This document shows, in pieces, positions 25,680 to 36,005 of a stretch of 64,000 nt of DNA (the first letter of the stretch is position 1; the number at the start of each line of letters is the position of its first letter). The DNA comes from Rhodospirillaceae bacterium (GTDB lineage: Bacteria; Pseudomonadota; Alphaproteobacteria; Rhodospirillales; JABHCV01): contig JABJHA010000008.1 of the NCBI GenBank assembly GCA_018662005.1, positions 1-64,000 of the forward strand, read 5' to 3'. Under the pieces are notes generated by a model that worked only from the letters and a program-made list of their open reading frames with translations, was not told the origin of the DNA and did not search any database. Made by a program: the position numbers and the translations under genes.

Positions 25680-26558
25680 CTATTTCCCTTCTTCAACATC
25701 CACTTGATCCCTGTGGGTGGTGACAATCCAGACCCCCAATATCACGATGACACCGCCCATGAGTTCGACCAGTGACAGGCGTTCGCCCAGGAACAGCATA
25801 CTACCGATAATGGACATAACCGGGACCAGCAACAGAAACGGCATCACCTGATTAACCTTGTAGATGCCAAGCAATCTATACCAGATCGCATAGCCAAGGG
25901 CGGTCATGATCAATCCCATATAGATAACGACGCCCCAGCCGATCCAACCGGCGTTCTGAATGGCTTCCCACTGGCCATCCTCGAACAACCAGGAGGAAAC
26001 AAACAGTTGTGGCGCTGCAAAGACGGCGACCCAGGCGATCAGGGTAAAGCCGCCGAGCTTGCCGCCCAGGCCCTTGATCATAATCTGCCCGAAGGACCAC
26101 ACACAGGCGCCGCTGGCAACCAGAAGAACGGGCAGCAGATCACCCTGCAAGCGCGGCTGTCCAGCGATCAGCATGACACCGGCAAAAGCCAACGCCATGC
26201 CAACGGCGCGGCGCCAACCAAGATGTTCCTTTAGAAGAATCGTTGCGAACAGGGCCAGGAACGGCGCTTCAAGCTGCACGATGATAACGGCGAGGGATGC
26301 GTCAATGCCGTTCAGGCCTGTAAACGTCAAACTATACTGAAAGCTGGCACTGACTATAGCGATCCAGAAAATTTTCCACATCAGCCCCCATGGCGGTCGG
26401 ACAAACCAGACCAAGGCAAGAGCCGTGACGCTAAAGCGGAAAGCCATCAGCAGGATCGGCGGGAAGCTGACATAAACGAACGCGACCTTGGCAAGGGTAA
26501 AGCCAAGACCCCATAACATGGGAACGGTAATCGCCAACAGAATATCGACAGGTTTCAC
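25680..26558 (-). CDS. EamA/DMT-family transporter
   Basis: A 292-residue inner-membrane protein of the drug/metabolite transporter superfamily with about ten predicted helices in two EamA repeats (residues about 5-140 and 150-285). The N-terminus ILLAITVPMLWGLGFTLAKVAF and the second-repeat MGLIMTALGYAIWYRLLG are typical. Substrates in this family include amino acids and other metabolites. The GTG at 26558 is preferred to a TTG at 26564 because AAGGA lies 7-8 bp before it. It lies downstream of nirN on the same strand, separated by a small inverted repeat. Confidence 0.85.
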   Translation of the reverse strand: MKPVDILLAITVPMLWGLGFTLAKVAFVYVSFPPILLMAFRFSVTALALVWFVRPPWGLMWKIFWIAIVSASFQYSLTFTGLNGIDASLAVIIVQLEAPFLALFATILLKEHLGWRRAVGMALAFAGVMLIAGQPRLQGDLLPVLLVASGACVWSFGQIMIKGLGGKLGGFTLIAWVAVFAAPQLFVSSWLFEDGQWEAIQNAGWIGWGVVIYMGLIMTALGYAIWYRLLGIYKVNQVMPFLLLVPVMSIIGSMLFLGERLSLVELMGGVIVILGVWIVTTHRDQVDVEEGK

Positions 26559-26571
26559 ACGCAAATCCTTT

Positions 26572-26596
26572 TTTTCCTTCTTAAACCAAGAAGGAA
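26572..26596. terminator. Inverted repeat between nirN and EamA gene
   Basis: CCTTCTT-AAACC-AAGAAGG forms a 7-bp stem just downstream of nirN. On the minus strand the hairpin is followed by an A-run rather than T-run, so it is not a standard terminator for nirN; its purine-rich arm also lies near the ribosome-binding site of the EamA gene. Confidence 0.35.
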
Positions 26597-26616
26597 AACA
26601 TAGCTAAGGAAATGCT

Positions 26617-28176
26617 CTAGTGACTTGTGCCGCTGGAATAGGTGATCTTGTTGAAGACATTATACTTTCCTGAAGGCTTGACCATCTTGATGCGCTTGAC
26701 CTCTTTAAAGGTCTCTGCGTCGTAGATAACCAATGCCCCGTCCATATCCCAAACACTGACCAGGGCGAATTTGCCATCACGGGTAAATTCAACATGGGCG
26801 CCGGTTTTGCCCGGTGCCGGTTTCAGGGTTTTGACGATTTCCAGGGTTCGCTTGTCGATAATGTGCAACAAGTCCTTGTTGGGGCCGAAGAAAACATCAG
26901 TCCAGGCGTAGGGGGTGTTGTCGTGGCTGCGCATGAAAAAGCCGGGGCCTTTGGTTTCAATACGCTTGATGGTTTTCCATGACTTTAAGTCAATAACGCT
27001 GATCACCGCATCCTTCAGGTGCGGGGTCGCCATCACCGGGCGGCCTTCGTATTCAAAGGTGATGCCAGAACCCAAATGGGGCATCCCCGACAGATCAAGA
27101 TCGGCGATTTTTCGTCCCACCCGCATGTTGACGACCTGGCCGTTTTTACCGTTGCGGGCCGCACCAATCAGGTTGACGTAGGACTGGTCGAAAAAGAAAT
27201 CGTCAAGATAATCATCAAGGATAATCCGCCGCACCGGGAACGGTCCGTAATCGAATGCCCCCTCCTCCATGCCCGGCTGGTAATTATGGATCAGGCCCTG
27301 GGGCACCGGTTCGGGATCGTCCTCGTATGACATTTCCCAAATTTCCGGAATATCTTTCAACGCCGCGATAAAACTGTTGCGCGGCGGGGCTGTGTAAACG
27401 GCGCTGACGCGCGAGGGTGTTCCGTCCTTGCCGATAACAGGAATAATCTTGACCGGCTTCAGGGTTTCACTGTCCATGATCACCAGCGTATGAGGCAGGG
27501 TATTACCGGCCGCCACCCAGCGACCATCGCCGGAAACGGCAATATTGCGGGTATTGATACCGATACGGATTTCGGCCACCGTTTTAAAACTGAACAGATC
27601 GTACTTGCTGACCCAGCCATCGCGGGAAGCCAGATAGACAAAACGCCCGTCCGGTGAATACTTGGCCCCGCCATGCAAGGCGAAGCGGGATTTAAACCGC
27701 CACAGGGTCTCGAAACTGTCACCGTCAAGAATACTGACATGATGATCGCCGGTTTCGACCACCGTAAACAGGTTCAGTGGATCGGCGTTATGTTTTGGCG
27801 TCTCTGGAAGTCCAGCGGGGTCGTTGTGGATGATATGGCTGGCGTTCATTTCAGGCAATTTCCACTGCGGGATAGCGTCCAGAGGGGTGTAAATGAAATC
27901 CACCAGCGCCTTGATCTCGGCATCGTCAAGGGAGCCTTCGTAAGCAGGCATTTGCACCGCCGGGCGACCATCGGCAATGACCTCAATCGCCTTGTCTTTG
28001 GGCAAGCGGCCAAGATTTTCAGGAAGCAGCGGCGTGCCCATGCCGCCCAATCGATCCGCGCCGTGGCATTCAGCACAGTGTTCAGCGTAAAGGGCCGCGG
28101 TGTCAGGGGTTTCGGCGCGCGCCACAACAAGGCCGCCAATCAACAAGGCGGCAACAATAGAAATCAAGAAACGCAT
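26617..28176 (-). CDS. nirN: NirN, cytochrome c/d1-domain protein of heme d1 synthesis
   Basis: A 519-residue periplasmic protein with signal peptide, a class I cytochrome c domain (heme motif CAECH at about residues 34-38, followed by GADRLGGMGTPLLPENL) and a C-terminal eight-bladed d1-type propeller (about 130-519). NirN resembles NirS in layout but catalyses the last step of heme d1 synthesis, dehydrogenation of dihydro-heme d1. The c domain resembles that of NirC in this locus, as in known NirN proteins. Last gene of the nir set, 4 bp after nirJ. It is not NirS, because nirS is separate at 33729. Confidence 0.88.
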   Translation of the reverse strand: MRFLISIVAALLIGGLVVARAETPDTAALYAEHCAECHGADRLGGMGTPLLPENLGRLPKDKAIEVIADGRPAVQMPAYEGSLDDAEIKALVDFIYTPLDAIPQWKLPEMNASHIIHNDPAGLPETPKHNADPLNLFTVVETGDHHVSILDGDSFETLWRFKSRFALHGGAKYSPDGRFVYLASRDGWVSKYDLFSFKTVAEIRIGINTRNIAVSGDGRWVAAGNTLPHTLVIMDSETLKPVKIIPVIGKDGTPSRVSAVYTAPPRNSFIAALKDIPEIWEMSYEDDPEPVPQGLIHNYQPGMEEGAFDYGPFPVRRIILDDYLDDFFFDQSYVNLIGAARNGKNGQVVNMRVGRKIADLDLSGMPHLGSGITFEYEGRPVMATPHLKDAVISVIDLKSWKTIKRIETKGPGFFMRSHDNTPYAWTDVFFGPNKDLLHIIDKRTLEIVKTLKPAPGKTGAHVEFTRDGKFALVSVWDMDGALVIYDAETFKEVKRIKMVKPSGKYNVFNKITYSSGTSH

Positions 28177-28180
28177 AAGT

Positions 28181-29383
28181 TCAGCCTGCCTTGCGGGAAG
28201 CGGAAAACGGCGTCATTTTGATTCTTCCGGTGGCGCTGTTTTCGTCAATTCCGATTTCATCATCATCCAGATAACAGGCCGGATCTTCGGCCCACGGATC
28301 GCCGGTGATCTGATCGGCCCGAACCCGGGTATTGCCGCCGCAAATATCAACATGGCAACAAGCCGCACAACGGCCTTTCAGGGGCCTGGGACGGCTTTTC
28401 AGGCCCGCCATCAGCGGATCGGAAGTATCTTGCCAGATTTCCGAGAACGGCCTGTCCTTGACGTTGCCAAGGCCATAATGCCACCACATGGTGTCCGGGT
28501 GCACTTCCCCGACGTTATCAATATTGGCGACGTTGACACCCGAAGCGTTTCCGCCCCACTGAACCAGCTTGGCGCGCATGTGTTCTGCGTGATCGGGGTA
28601 ATTTTTTTCAATCCACTTGAGCAGATAAACCCCATCGGCATCATTGTTGCCGGTAACGAATTCCTTGGTCTCACCTTTACGGATTCCTTCAAGACAGCGC
28701 TCGAACAGCATATCCATGGCGTTGCGGGTCATCTGGAAAATGGCGTCGTCCTTGCGGTTATGGTTGCCGCGGCCAGCGTAATTCAGATGCGAGAAATAAA
28801 ACCTGTCGATATTTTCCTGATCGAGAAGGTCCAGCATATCACCCAACTCTGCGGCGTTGTCCTGGGTCATGGTGAAGCGCAAGCCGACTTTAAGGCCCTT
28901 TTCACGACACAGGCGCACCCCTTCCATGGATTTATCGAACGCCCCTTCGAGACGACGGAACTTGTCGTGGGTGTCGGCCATACCATCGATGCTGACGCCA
29001 ACATAGTCGTAGCCGATGTCGGCGATTTCATCGATCCGGGTTTCGTCGATCAGGGTGCCGTTGGTTGACAGCCCGGCGTAAAAGCCTAAGGATTTTGCCT
29101 GCCTTGAAATCTCATAAATATCTGGGCGCAACAGCGGCTCGCCACCCGATAAAATCAGCGCCGGCACCCGAAAAGTCTTCAAATCGTCCATCACCGCAAA
29201 AATCTGCTCGAGCGACAGCTCACCTGGGAAATCCTTGTCGGCCGAAATCGCGTAGCAGTGCTTGCAGGTCAGATTGCAGCGCCGGATCAGGTTCCAGATC
29301 ACGACGGGACCGGGTGGATCACGCCGAACGCCAACCGGGGTCGGGTTGTCTATTTCGCTGAGGAATTTGGTTAAACGGAACAT
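28181..29383 (-). CDS. nirJ: Radical SAM heme d1 biosynthesis protein NirJ
   Basis: A 400-residue radical SAM enzyme that replaces the propionates of didecarboxysiroheme with oxo groups during heme d1 synthesis. The [4Fe-4S]-SAM cysteines are in CNLTCKHC (residues 36, 40, 43), with a GGEPLLRPDI motif. A C-terminal SPASM-type region has RCAACCHVDICGGNTRVRA and a final Cys in DPACYL for auxiliary clusters. Length and motifs match NirJ. It lies 4 bp downstream of nirH. Confidence 0.93.
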   Translation of the reverse strand: MFRLTKFLSEIDNPTPVGVRRDPPGPVVIWNLIRRCNLTCKHCYAISADKDFPGELSLEQIFAVMDDLKTFRVPALILSGGEPLLRPDIYEISRQAKSLGFYAGLSTNGTLIDETRIDEIADIGYDYVGVSIDGMADTHDKFRRLEGAFDKSMEGVRLCREKGLKVGLRFTMTQDNAAELGDMLDLLDQENIDRFYFSHLNYAGRGNHNRKDDAIFQMTRNAMDMLFERCLEGIRKGETKEFVTGNNDADGVYLLKWIEKNYPDHAEHMRAKLVQWGGNASGVNVANIDNVGEVHPDTMWWHYGLGNVKDRPFSEIWQDTSDPLMAGLKSRPRPLKGRCAACCHVDICGGNTRVRADQITGDPWAEDPACYLDDDEIGIDENSATGRIKMTPFSASRKAG

Positions 29384-29387
29384 TTCT

Positions 29388-29861
29388 TCAAGCCTGCAGT
29401 CTAAGACCGGATTTCTTCAATATCCGGGTGGAGTATAATATTCTGTGATCGCGGGCGGCGTCGCCCAAAATCGTCAAAATTTGCCGGGTATGATTTTCGA
29501 CACTTTCGTGATCCCGGCCATGGACCATGCAAAACAGATTGTAGGGCCAGTCGGGCAAATGCCGGGGCCGGTGATAACAGTGGGAGACAAAATCCAAAGC
29601 CCCGACCCGGCGACCCAGGGCGCTGATTTGATCATCGGGAACATCCCACACGGTCATGCCGTTGGCCTTGTAGCCGAGCGCGTAATGGTTCGGCACCACG
29701 CCGTTACGACGAATGACGCCGGATTCCAGCATTTTTTTCATACGGGTCATAACTTCTGACGGTTCCGCCCCGACAGAGCGAGCAACATCGTCATAGGGTC
29801 GCAAGGAAAGCGGCAGGCCTTCCTGGGTGGCGACGACAATGGCGCGATCAAGATCGTCCAT
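29388..29861 (-). CDS. nirH: Heme d1 biosynthesis protein NirH (siroheme decarboxylase component)
   Basis: A 157-residue AsnC/Lrp-like protein of the NirDLGH group, which decarboxylates siroheme to 12,18-didecarboxysiroheme. The N-terminal HTH-like part (LPLSLRPYDDVARSVGAEPSEVMTRMKKMLESGVIRRNG) no longer needs to bind DNA; the C-terminal part has ANGMTVWDVPDDQISALGRRVGALDFVSHCYHRPRHLPDWPYNLFCMVHG. The HCYHRP motif pairs it with NirL in this cluster. The assignment to H rather than L is from gene order D-L-G-H. Confidence 0.88.
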   Translation of the reverse strand: MDDLDRAIVVATQEGLPLSLRPYDDVARSVGAEPSEVMTRMKKMLESGVIRRNGVVPNHYALGYKANGMTVWDVPDDQISALGRRVGALDFVSHCYHRPRHLPDWPYNLFCMVHGRDHESVENHTRQILTILGDAARDHRILYSTRILKKSGLRLQA

Positions 29862-29863
29862 GA

Positions 29864-30319
29864 TCAGGCCTCGAACCTGAGGCCGATAAAGAATTCTTCC
29901 TTTTTCGGCATGTTGTGAACGACAAGCCCGGTCGCTGCTTCGATTTTGGAAATGGTTTCAGCCACCCCTTCCGGCGTTTCAGTGGCGAGAACGAACCACA
30001 TGTTAAAATCATGGTCGCGGGCGTAGTTGTGGGCGACTTCATCAAATCCGTTGACGATTTCGGCAATTCGCTCGTAGTCATCTTCGGGGACTTCCAATGC
30101 CGCCAGGGTCAAACCACCACCCATTTTTTCGGCATGATACATGGGCCCGAAACGGCTTAAGGTTCCGTCTTCCAGCAGGCGTGTTACCCGGGCCAGGGCT
30201 TCTTCGGCGTCGATACCAAGGCTGGCCCCGACTTCGGCGAACGGTTCCGCTGACAGCGGAAATCCGCCCTGATAATCGTTGATCAGGGCGCGATCGATGG
30301 CGTCCAGTTGAGCGCTCAT
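29864..30319 (-). CDS. nirG: Heme d1 biosynthesis protein NirG (siroheme decarboxylase component)
   Basis: A 151-residue paralogue in the NirDLGH siroheme decarboxylase group. It has the AsnC-like N-terminus (FPLSAEPFAEVGASLGIDAEEALARVTRLLEDGTLSRFG) and a C-terminal NGFDEVAHNYARDHDFNMWFVLATE segment that groups it with NirD rather than NirL/NirH. It overlaps nirL by 4 bp (ATGA) and is 2 bp before nirH, indicating tight co-translation of the components. Confidence 0.88.
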   Translation of the reverse strand: MSAQLDAIDRALINDYQGGFPLSAEPFAEVGASLGIDAEEALARVTRLLEDGTLSRFGPMYHAEKMGGGLTLAALEVPEDDYERIAEIVNGFDEVAHNYARDHDFNMWFVLATETPEGVAETISKIEAATGLVVHNMPKKEEFFIGLRFEA

Positions 30320-30822
30320 GCCACCGACTCCAGTTTTTGCGGGCTGTTGCCATAATGGGCACCGCGTTGTTTGAAACGGCGGCTGCTGAACAGCACATCC
30401 CGAGCAGCCGCATCGGCGCCACAGGTGCGGGCAAGCTGTTCGACCTGCTCAAGAACATCGTCGCGCTTTTGTCCGTGGACCATGCAAAACAAATTGTAAG
30501 GCCAGTCAGGCAAGCGGCGGGGACGGTGGTAACACAGGGTGACAAAATCAAACTCACCGAAACAGCGGCCGACCTGGGCGACCTTATCATCGGCGACATC
30601 CCAGACTGTCATGGCGTTGGCCCGGTAACCCAGTTCGTGATGGCGGACGATCAGGCCAAAGCGCTTGATGCGCCCGTCAACCTGCATGGCCGACAGGGTT
30701 TCAATGACGGCGGCTTCGCTGATGCCGACCTGTTCTGCGATAACGGCAAAAGGTCTGGAAACCAGTGGCAAACCGTCACCAAGGGCGGCTACAAGTTTTT
30801 TTTCGTGGTCGCTTAATTCCAT
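30316..30822 (-). CDS. nirL: Heme d1 biosynthesis protein NirL (siroheme decarboxylase component)
   Basis: A 168-residue member of the NirDLGH siroheme decarboxylase group. AsnC-like helices (LPLVSRPFAVIAEQVGISEAAVIETLSAMQVDGRIKRFG) are followed by ANAMTVWDVADDKVAQVGRCFGEFDFVTLCYHRPRRLPDWPYNLFCMVHG, nearly identical in plan to NirH. Overlaps nirD by 10 bp and nirG by 4 bp. The short C-terminal extension after RRFKQRG is not seen in NirH here. Confidence 0.88.
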   Translation of the reverse strand: MELSDHEKKLVAALGDGLPLVSRPFAVIAEQVGISEAAVIETLSAMQVDGRIKRFGLIVRHHELGYRANAMTVWDVADDKVAQVGRCFGEFDFVTLCYHRPRRLPDWPYNLFCMVHGQKRDDVLEQVEQLARTCGADAAARDVLFSSRRFKQRGAHYGNSPQKLESVA

Positions 30823-31262
30823 TGCAAGTCAAATCCCAAATCAAGGTGGTAATCTTCCAGCATTGGCAGATTGAGCACCTTGATCCCGGTCATGTGTTCG
30901 ATGTCGTCAATCACCTGATCGACGCCCTGAGCGTCAGCGGCGGTGACGACAAACCATAAATTCAGTCGGTGCTCGCGCTCATAGTTGTGGTTGACCGCGT
31001 CGAAATTACTGACCACCGCGGCCACTTCCTCCAGCCGGTCAGGCTCGACGGCCATCGCCGCCAGGGTGCTGTGACCGACCGTGTTGGGTTTGAAGACAGC
31101 GCCGACGCGGCTCAAGGTACCGTTTTCTTTCAGCACTTTCAGGGCCTCGATGACATCGTCCTCGCAGACCCCCAGCTTTTCGGCAATGGCGGCGTAAGGA
31201 CGTTCAACCAGCGGGACGCCGCGCTGAAACCCGTCGATCATTTTCTTGCTCAGCTCGTCCAT
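30813..31262 (-). CDS. nirD: Heme d1 biosynthesis protein NirD (siroheme decarboxylase component)
   Basis: A 149-residue NirD. It has VPLVERPYAAIAEKLGVCEDDVIEALKVLKENGTLSRVGAVF and NFDAVNHNYEREHRLNLWFVVTA, the D/G-type signature. NirD and NirL are separate genes here, not the fused NirDL of some species. The ATG at 31262 is 2 bp after the nirF stop; the longer open frame to 31397 lies inside nirF and is not used. Confidence 0.9.
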   Translation of the reverse strand: MDELSKKMIDGFQRGVPLVERPYAAIAEKLGVCEDDVIEALKVLKENGTLSRVGAVFKPNTVGHSTLAAMAVEPDRLEEVAAVVSNFDAVNHNYEREHRLNLWFVVTAADAQGVDQVIDDIEHMTGIKVLNLPMLEDYHLDLGFDLQWN

Positions 31263-31264
31263 TT

Positions 31265-32503
31265 TCAAAGTCCGGTCTTGTGGGCGCGTGCCGTGAAAAA
31301 GATACCGCTTGGCTTGAGAGCCGGAAGTTCTTTTATGACTTCTGCCGTTTTGGTGTCGTAAACCTTGACCACATCCAGATCGCGCACCGATAGCCACACT
31401 TCTTCGCCGCGTGGCGTAAATTCCATGTGCAGGACGCCTTTGCCGGGGGTCAGTGTCTTAACCAGTTTCATGGTTTCCGCATCGATGACCTGCACCGTAT
31501 CGTTACGGGGAACGGCGAAGTTGACCCACACCTGGCGTCCGTCAGGGCGGGCCATGACAAACACCGGCTGGCCATGAACCGGGATACGGGCGACCTGTTT
31601 CCATGTCGTCATGTCGACGACCAGAACCTCGTGATGGCCGACCGCAGGCATGAACGCGTAGCCACCGGCGACGGCCCAACCTTCCAGATGCGGCATCTTG
31701 TAAACGGGCAGCTTTTCTTCACCCCTGCCATAATTATCAAGAATACGGGTGACGCCTTTTTCAAGATGCCACAGGTCGAGCATGGCCATACCATCCTCGC
31801 CGAACAGCCCTGAAATATAAGTGCGACCGTCAGGCGTTATCAGGCCGTCATAGGGTTGATGGCCGATGTCGGTGAACTTGGTAATGGCAGGTTCTTCAGG
31901 GTTGCTCATATCGGCGACCCAGATTTCGTCACTGTCATAAAGGGCGAAGACGAACAACTGCCCCGGCGCGTCAACCAGACCGATGACTTTTGACTGTGTT
32001 GGCAGATCGGCGACCAGTTCCAGCGTTCCCGTATCAAAAATTCGCACCCCGCCGGGTTCATAATTGGAAACGGCGACGAGACTGCCATCCTGTGAAATCG
32101 CCCCGCCGATGGCGTTACCGGCCTGGATGACACGGGCAACCACTTTGGCCTTAAGCATATCAACCTTGCTGAGGCCGCCGTCACGGCCAAAGACGAAGGC
32201 GTAGCGTTCATCGCGGGAGAAAACCACCGAGGCGTGACTCAAATCACCCAAGCCATGAACCCGCGCCAGACGCTGACGGTTGCTGCTATCGACGATCAGG
32301 GCAGAGCTGTCGGCGCGTTCGATAATCAGGCCAAGATCGCCAGTCCCCCGTAACGGCGTGCCCGAACAGCCGCTAACCATCAAAACAAATGCGAGGACCG
32401 CCAATATTGGCTTGGCTTCCAGAGGCCCAAAAAGCCAAGCAAGCGGAGCGCGCGCCCGGCACCTGAGGGGCAACGCACTTAACCGAATTCTTATTTTTTC
32501 CAT
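31265..32503 (-). CDS. nirF: NirF, heme d1 biosynthesis lipoprotein with atypical signal peptide
   Basis: A 412-residue d1-propeller protein related to the d1 domain of NirS and NirN, without a cytochrome c domain; needed for heme d1 synthesis in the periplasm. The propeller (about 50-412) shows ALIVDSSNRQRLARVHGL, YAFVFGRDGGLSKVD, and WAVAGGYAFMPAVGHHEVLVVD. The lipobox VLMVSGC directs lipidation. The start at 32503 has AAGGA 6 bp upstream and overlaps the nirC end by 13 bp. It gives an unusually long n-region of about 30 residues (RLSALPLRCRARAPLAWLFG, then PLEAKP) before the hydrophobic core; a perfect 8-bp inverted repeat (32410-32417/32433-32440) lies in this stretch. Confidence 0.88.
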   Translation of the reverse strand: MEKIRIRLSALPLRCRARAPLAWLFGPLEAKPILAVLAFVLMVSGCSGTPLRGTGDLGLIIERADSSALIVDSSNRQRLARVHGLGDLSHASVVFSRDERYAFVFGRDGGLSKVDMLKAKVVARVIQAGNAIGGAISQDGSLVAVSNYEPGGVRIFDTGTLELVADLPTQSKVIGLVDAPGQLFVFALYDSDEIWVADMSNPEEPAITKFTDIGHQPYDGLITPDGRTYISGLFGEDGMAMLDLWHLEKGVTRILDNYGRGEEKLPVYKMPHLEGWAVAGGYAFMPAVGHHEVLVVDMTTWKQVARIPVHGQPVFVMARPDGRQVWVNFAVPRNDTVQVIDAETMKLVKTLTPGKGVLHMEFTPRGEEVWLSVRDLDVVKVYDTKTAEVIKELPALKPSGIFFTARAHKTGL

Positions 32504-32829
32504 TTGTTTTCCTTTATCGCCCGGACCAGCCAGCGCGCCTCTTCCTCGCTCAACAGTTCTTTCCATGGCGGCATCGGGGTTCCGGGCAATCCCTCCATAA
32601 TGATCTGCGTCAAATCATCATCACTGCGCGTGGCCATGGTTTCAGGCAACAAGGGCGAACCAAGACCACCGCTACGGGTGAGGCCATGACAGGAACCGCA
32701 ATCATGTTTGAGGAAATACAACAACTCTACTTGTCGCTCAGCCGAAATTCCGGCCCGGGCGGGGGCGGCCAACAGCAACAAGACAAACAGCAGCAGAGCT
32801 CCCTCAGGCTTGAGCCGAAAGGACTTCAT
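32491..32829 (-). CDS. nirC: NirC, periplasmic c-type cytochrome (cytochrome c55x)
   Basis: A 112-residue exported monoheme cytochrome c. Signal peptide MKSFRLKPEGALLLFVLLLLAAPARA precedes the heme site CGSCH (residues 44-48), GLTRSGGLGSPLLPETM, and a candidate Met ligand in TPMPPWKELLSEEEARWL. NirC can pass electrons to NirS and takes part in heme d1 maturation. The ATG at 32829 gives the more usual signal peptide; an in-frame ATG at 32865 is possible. The gene overlaps nirE by 26 bp and nirF by 13 bp. Confidence 0.88.
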   Translation of the reverse strand: MKSFRLKPEGALLLFVLLLLAAPARAGISAERQVELLYFLKHDCGSCHGLTRSGGLGSPLLPETMATRSDDDLTQIIMEGLPGTPMPPWKELLSEEEARWLVRAIKENKWKK

Positions 32830-33619
32830 CACAGGCAAGTTCCAGCTGGCTGTAGGCATCTTCATAGATCATTCCCTGCCAATTCAGCATATCAGCCAAA
32901 CTGACCACTTTGCCGACGATAACAAGTACCGGCGACGGCAAGTCAAGATCATCAACCATCATCGGCAATCCGGCAAGGGTGCTGATGCACTGACGTTGCC
33001 CATCGACGGTTCCCTTGGAGATCGCGGCAGCCGGCGTATCAGAAGGCAGGCCCTGGGCGATCAAATTGCTCGATATGTCAGGAAGATTGGAAAGTCCCAT
33101 GTAGAAAACAAGGGTCGTTTGCTCACAGGCGAGGCTTTTCCAGTCAAGATCCAGACTTTCGCCAGCCCGGGCGTGGCCGGTAACGAAGCGCACACCGGTG
33201 GAAAGGCCGCGGTGGGTCAGCGGAATACCAAGCGCCGCACTGATCCCTGAAGCGGCCGTGACACCGGGCACCACTTCAAAAGCGACGCCGCGATGGGCCA
33301 GATATTCGGCTTCTTCGCTGCCGCGCCCGAAAATAAACGGGTCCCCGCCCTTAAGCCGGACAACCATGTGATTGCTGTGGGCCAACTTGACCAGTAAGGC
33401 GTTAATGTCCTCCTGGGCAAGATGATGATTGCTGGCCGCCTTACCGACAAAAATGCGGGCGATGCCGGGTCCGATAAGATCAAGAATTTGTTGGGAAACC
33501 AGCCGGTCATAGACAATCACGTCGGCCTTTTTCAAGGCATTCAGCGCTTTGACCGTCAGCAGTTCCGGATCGCCCGGACCAGCCCCAACCAAAAATACTT
33601 TGCCAGTTTTTTCAGCCAT
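32804..33619 (-). CDS. nirE: Uroporphyrinogen-III C-methyltransferase NirE
   Basis: A 271-residue SUMT-type methyltransferase that makes precorrin-2 from uroporphyrinogen III, the entry into heme d1 (and siroheme) synthesis. Motifs are VFLVGAGPGDPELLTVKAL, VIVYDRLVS, VVRLKGGDPFIFGRGSEE, and VEVVPGVTAASG in the form FEVVPGVTAASGI. It lacks the CysG oxidase domain. ATG at 33619 has GGAG 7 bp upstream and is favoured over 33649. It follows nirS after a 109-bp gap with a hairpin. Named nirE from its place in the nir set. Confidence 0.92.
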   Translation of the reverse strand: MAEKTGKVFLVGAGPGDPELLTVKALNALKKADVIVYDRLVSQQILDLIGPGIARIFVGKAASNHHLAQEDINALLVKLAHSNHMVVRLKGGDPFIFGRGSEEAEYLAHRGVAFEVVPGVTAASGISAALGIPLTHRGLSTGVRFVTGHARAGESLDLDWKSLACEQTTLVFYMGLSNLPDISSNLIAQGLPSDTPAAAISKGTVDGQRQCISTLAGLPMMVDDLDLPSPVLVIVGKVVSLADMLNWQGMIYEDAYSQLELACDEVLSAQA

Positions 33620-33695
33620 CTTGATCTCCGATGTTTTGTTTATTGTCACAAAAAAAATTTATTCGGGGATGTTCTTAAAAATAAATGTCTAAAGC

Positions 33696-33722
33696 GGGGG
33701 CAAGACCTTGAGCCCTGCCCCC
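33696..33722 (-). terminator. Intercistronic hairpin between nirS and nirE
   Basis: On the minus strand GGGGGCA pairs with TGCCCCC around a 13-nt loop, 6 bp after the nirS stop and followed by a mixed T-rich tail. It may be a partial terminator or an mRNA-stabilising 3' hairpin, which would make nirS transcript more abundant than the heme d1 genes behind it. Confidence 0.6.
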
Positions 33723-33728
33723 AAAGTT

Positions 33729-35931
<2,203 letters not shown>

Positions 35932-35932
<1 letters not shown>

Positions 35933-36003
35933 ATAAAACGCAGGTTGCTCGTTATTAATAGAATCGAGCAACTTACCTGCATTTGATAAAACGCAGGTTG
36001 CTC
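35932..36003. repeat. Direct repeat with internal inverted copy between convergent genes
   Basis: GATAAAACGCAGGTTGCTC occurs exactly at 35932-35950 and at 35985-36003, with an inverted, slightly longer copy (GAGCAACTTACCTGC, 35966-35980) between. The RNA can form one of two alternative hairpins. It separates the convergent bacteriohemerythrin gene and the 36006 gene and may act as a two-way terminator. Confidence 0.7.
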
Positions 36004-36005
36004 TT

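Noticed and set aside
26617-28176. Second nitrite reductase (NirS paralogue)
   Set aside because: The c-domain and position at the end of the nir set fit NirN, and the d1-domain details differ from NirS at 33729.
31263-31397. N-terminal extension of NirD into nirF
   Set aside because: The NirD family starts at MDEL at 31262 just after the nirF stop; the extension is nirF sequence in another frame.
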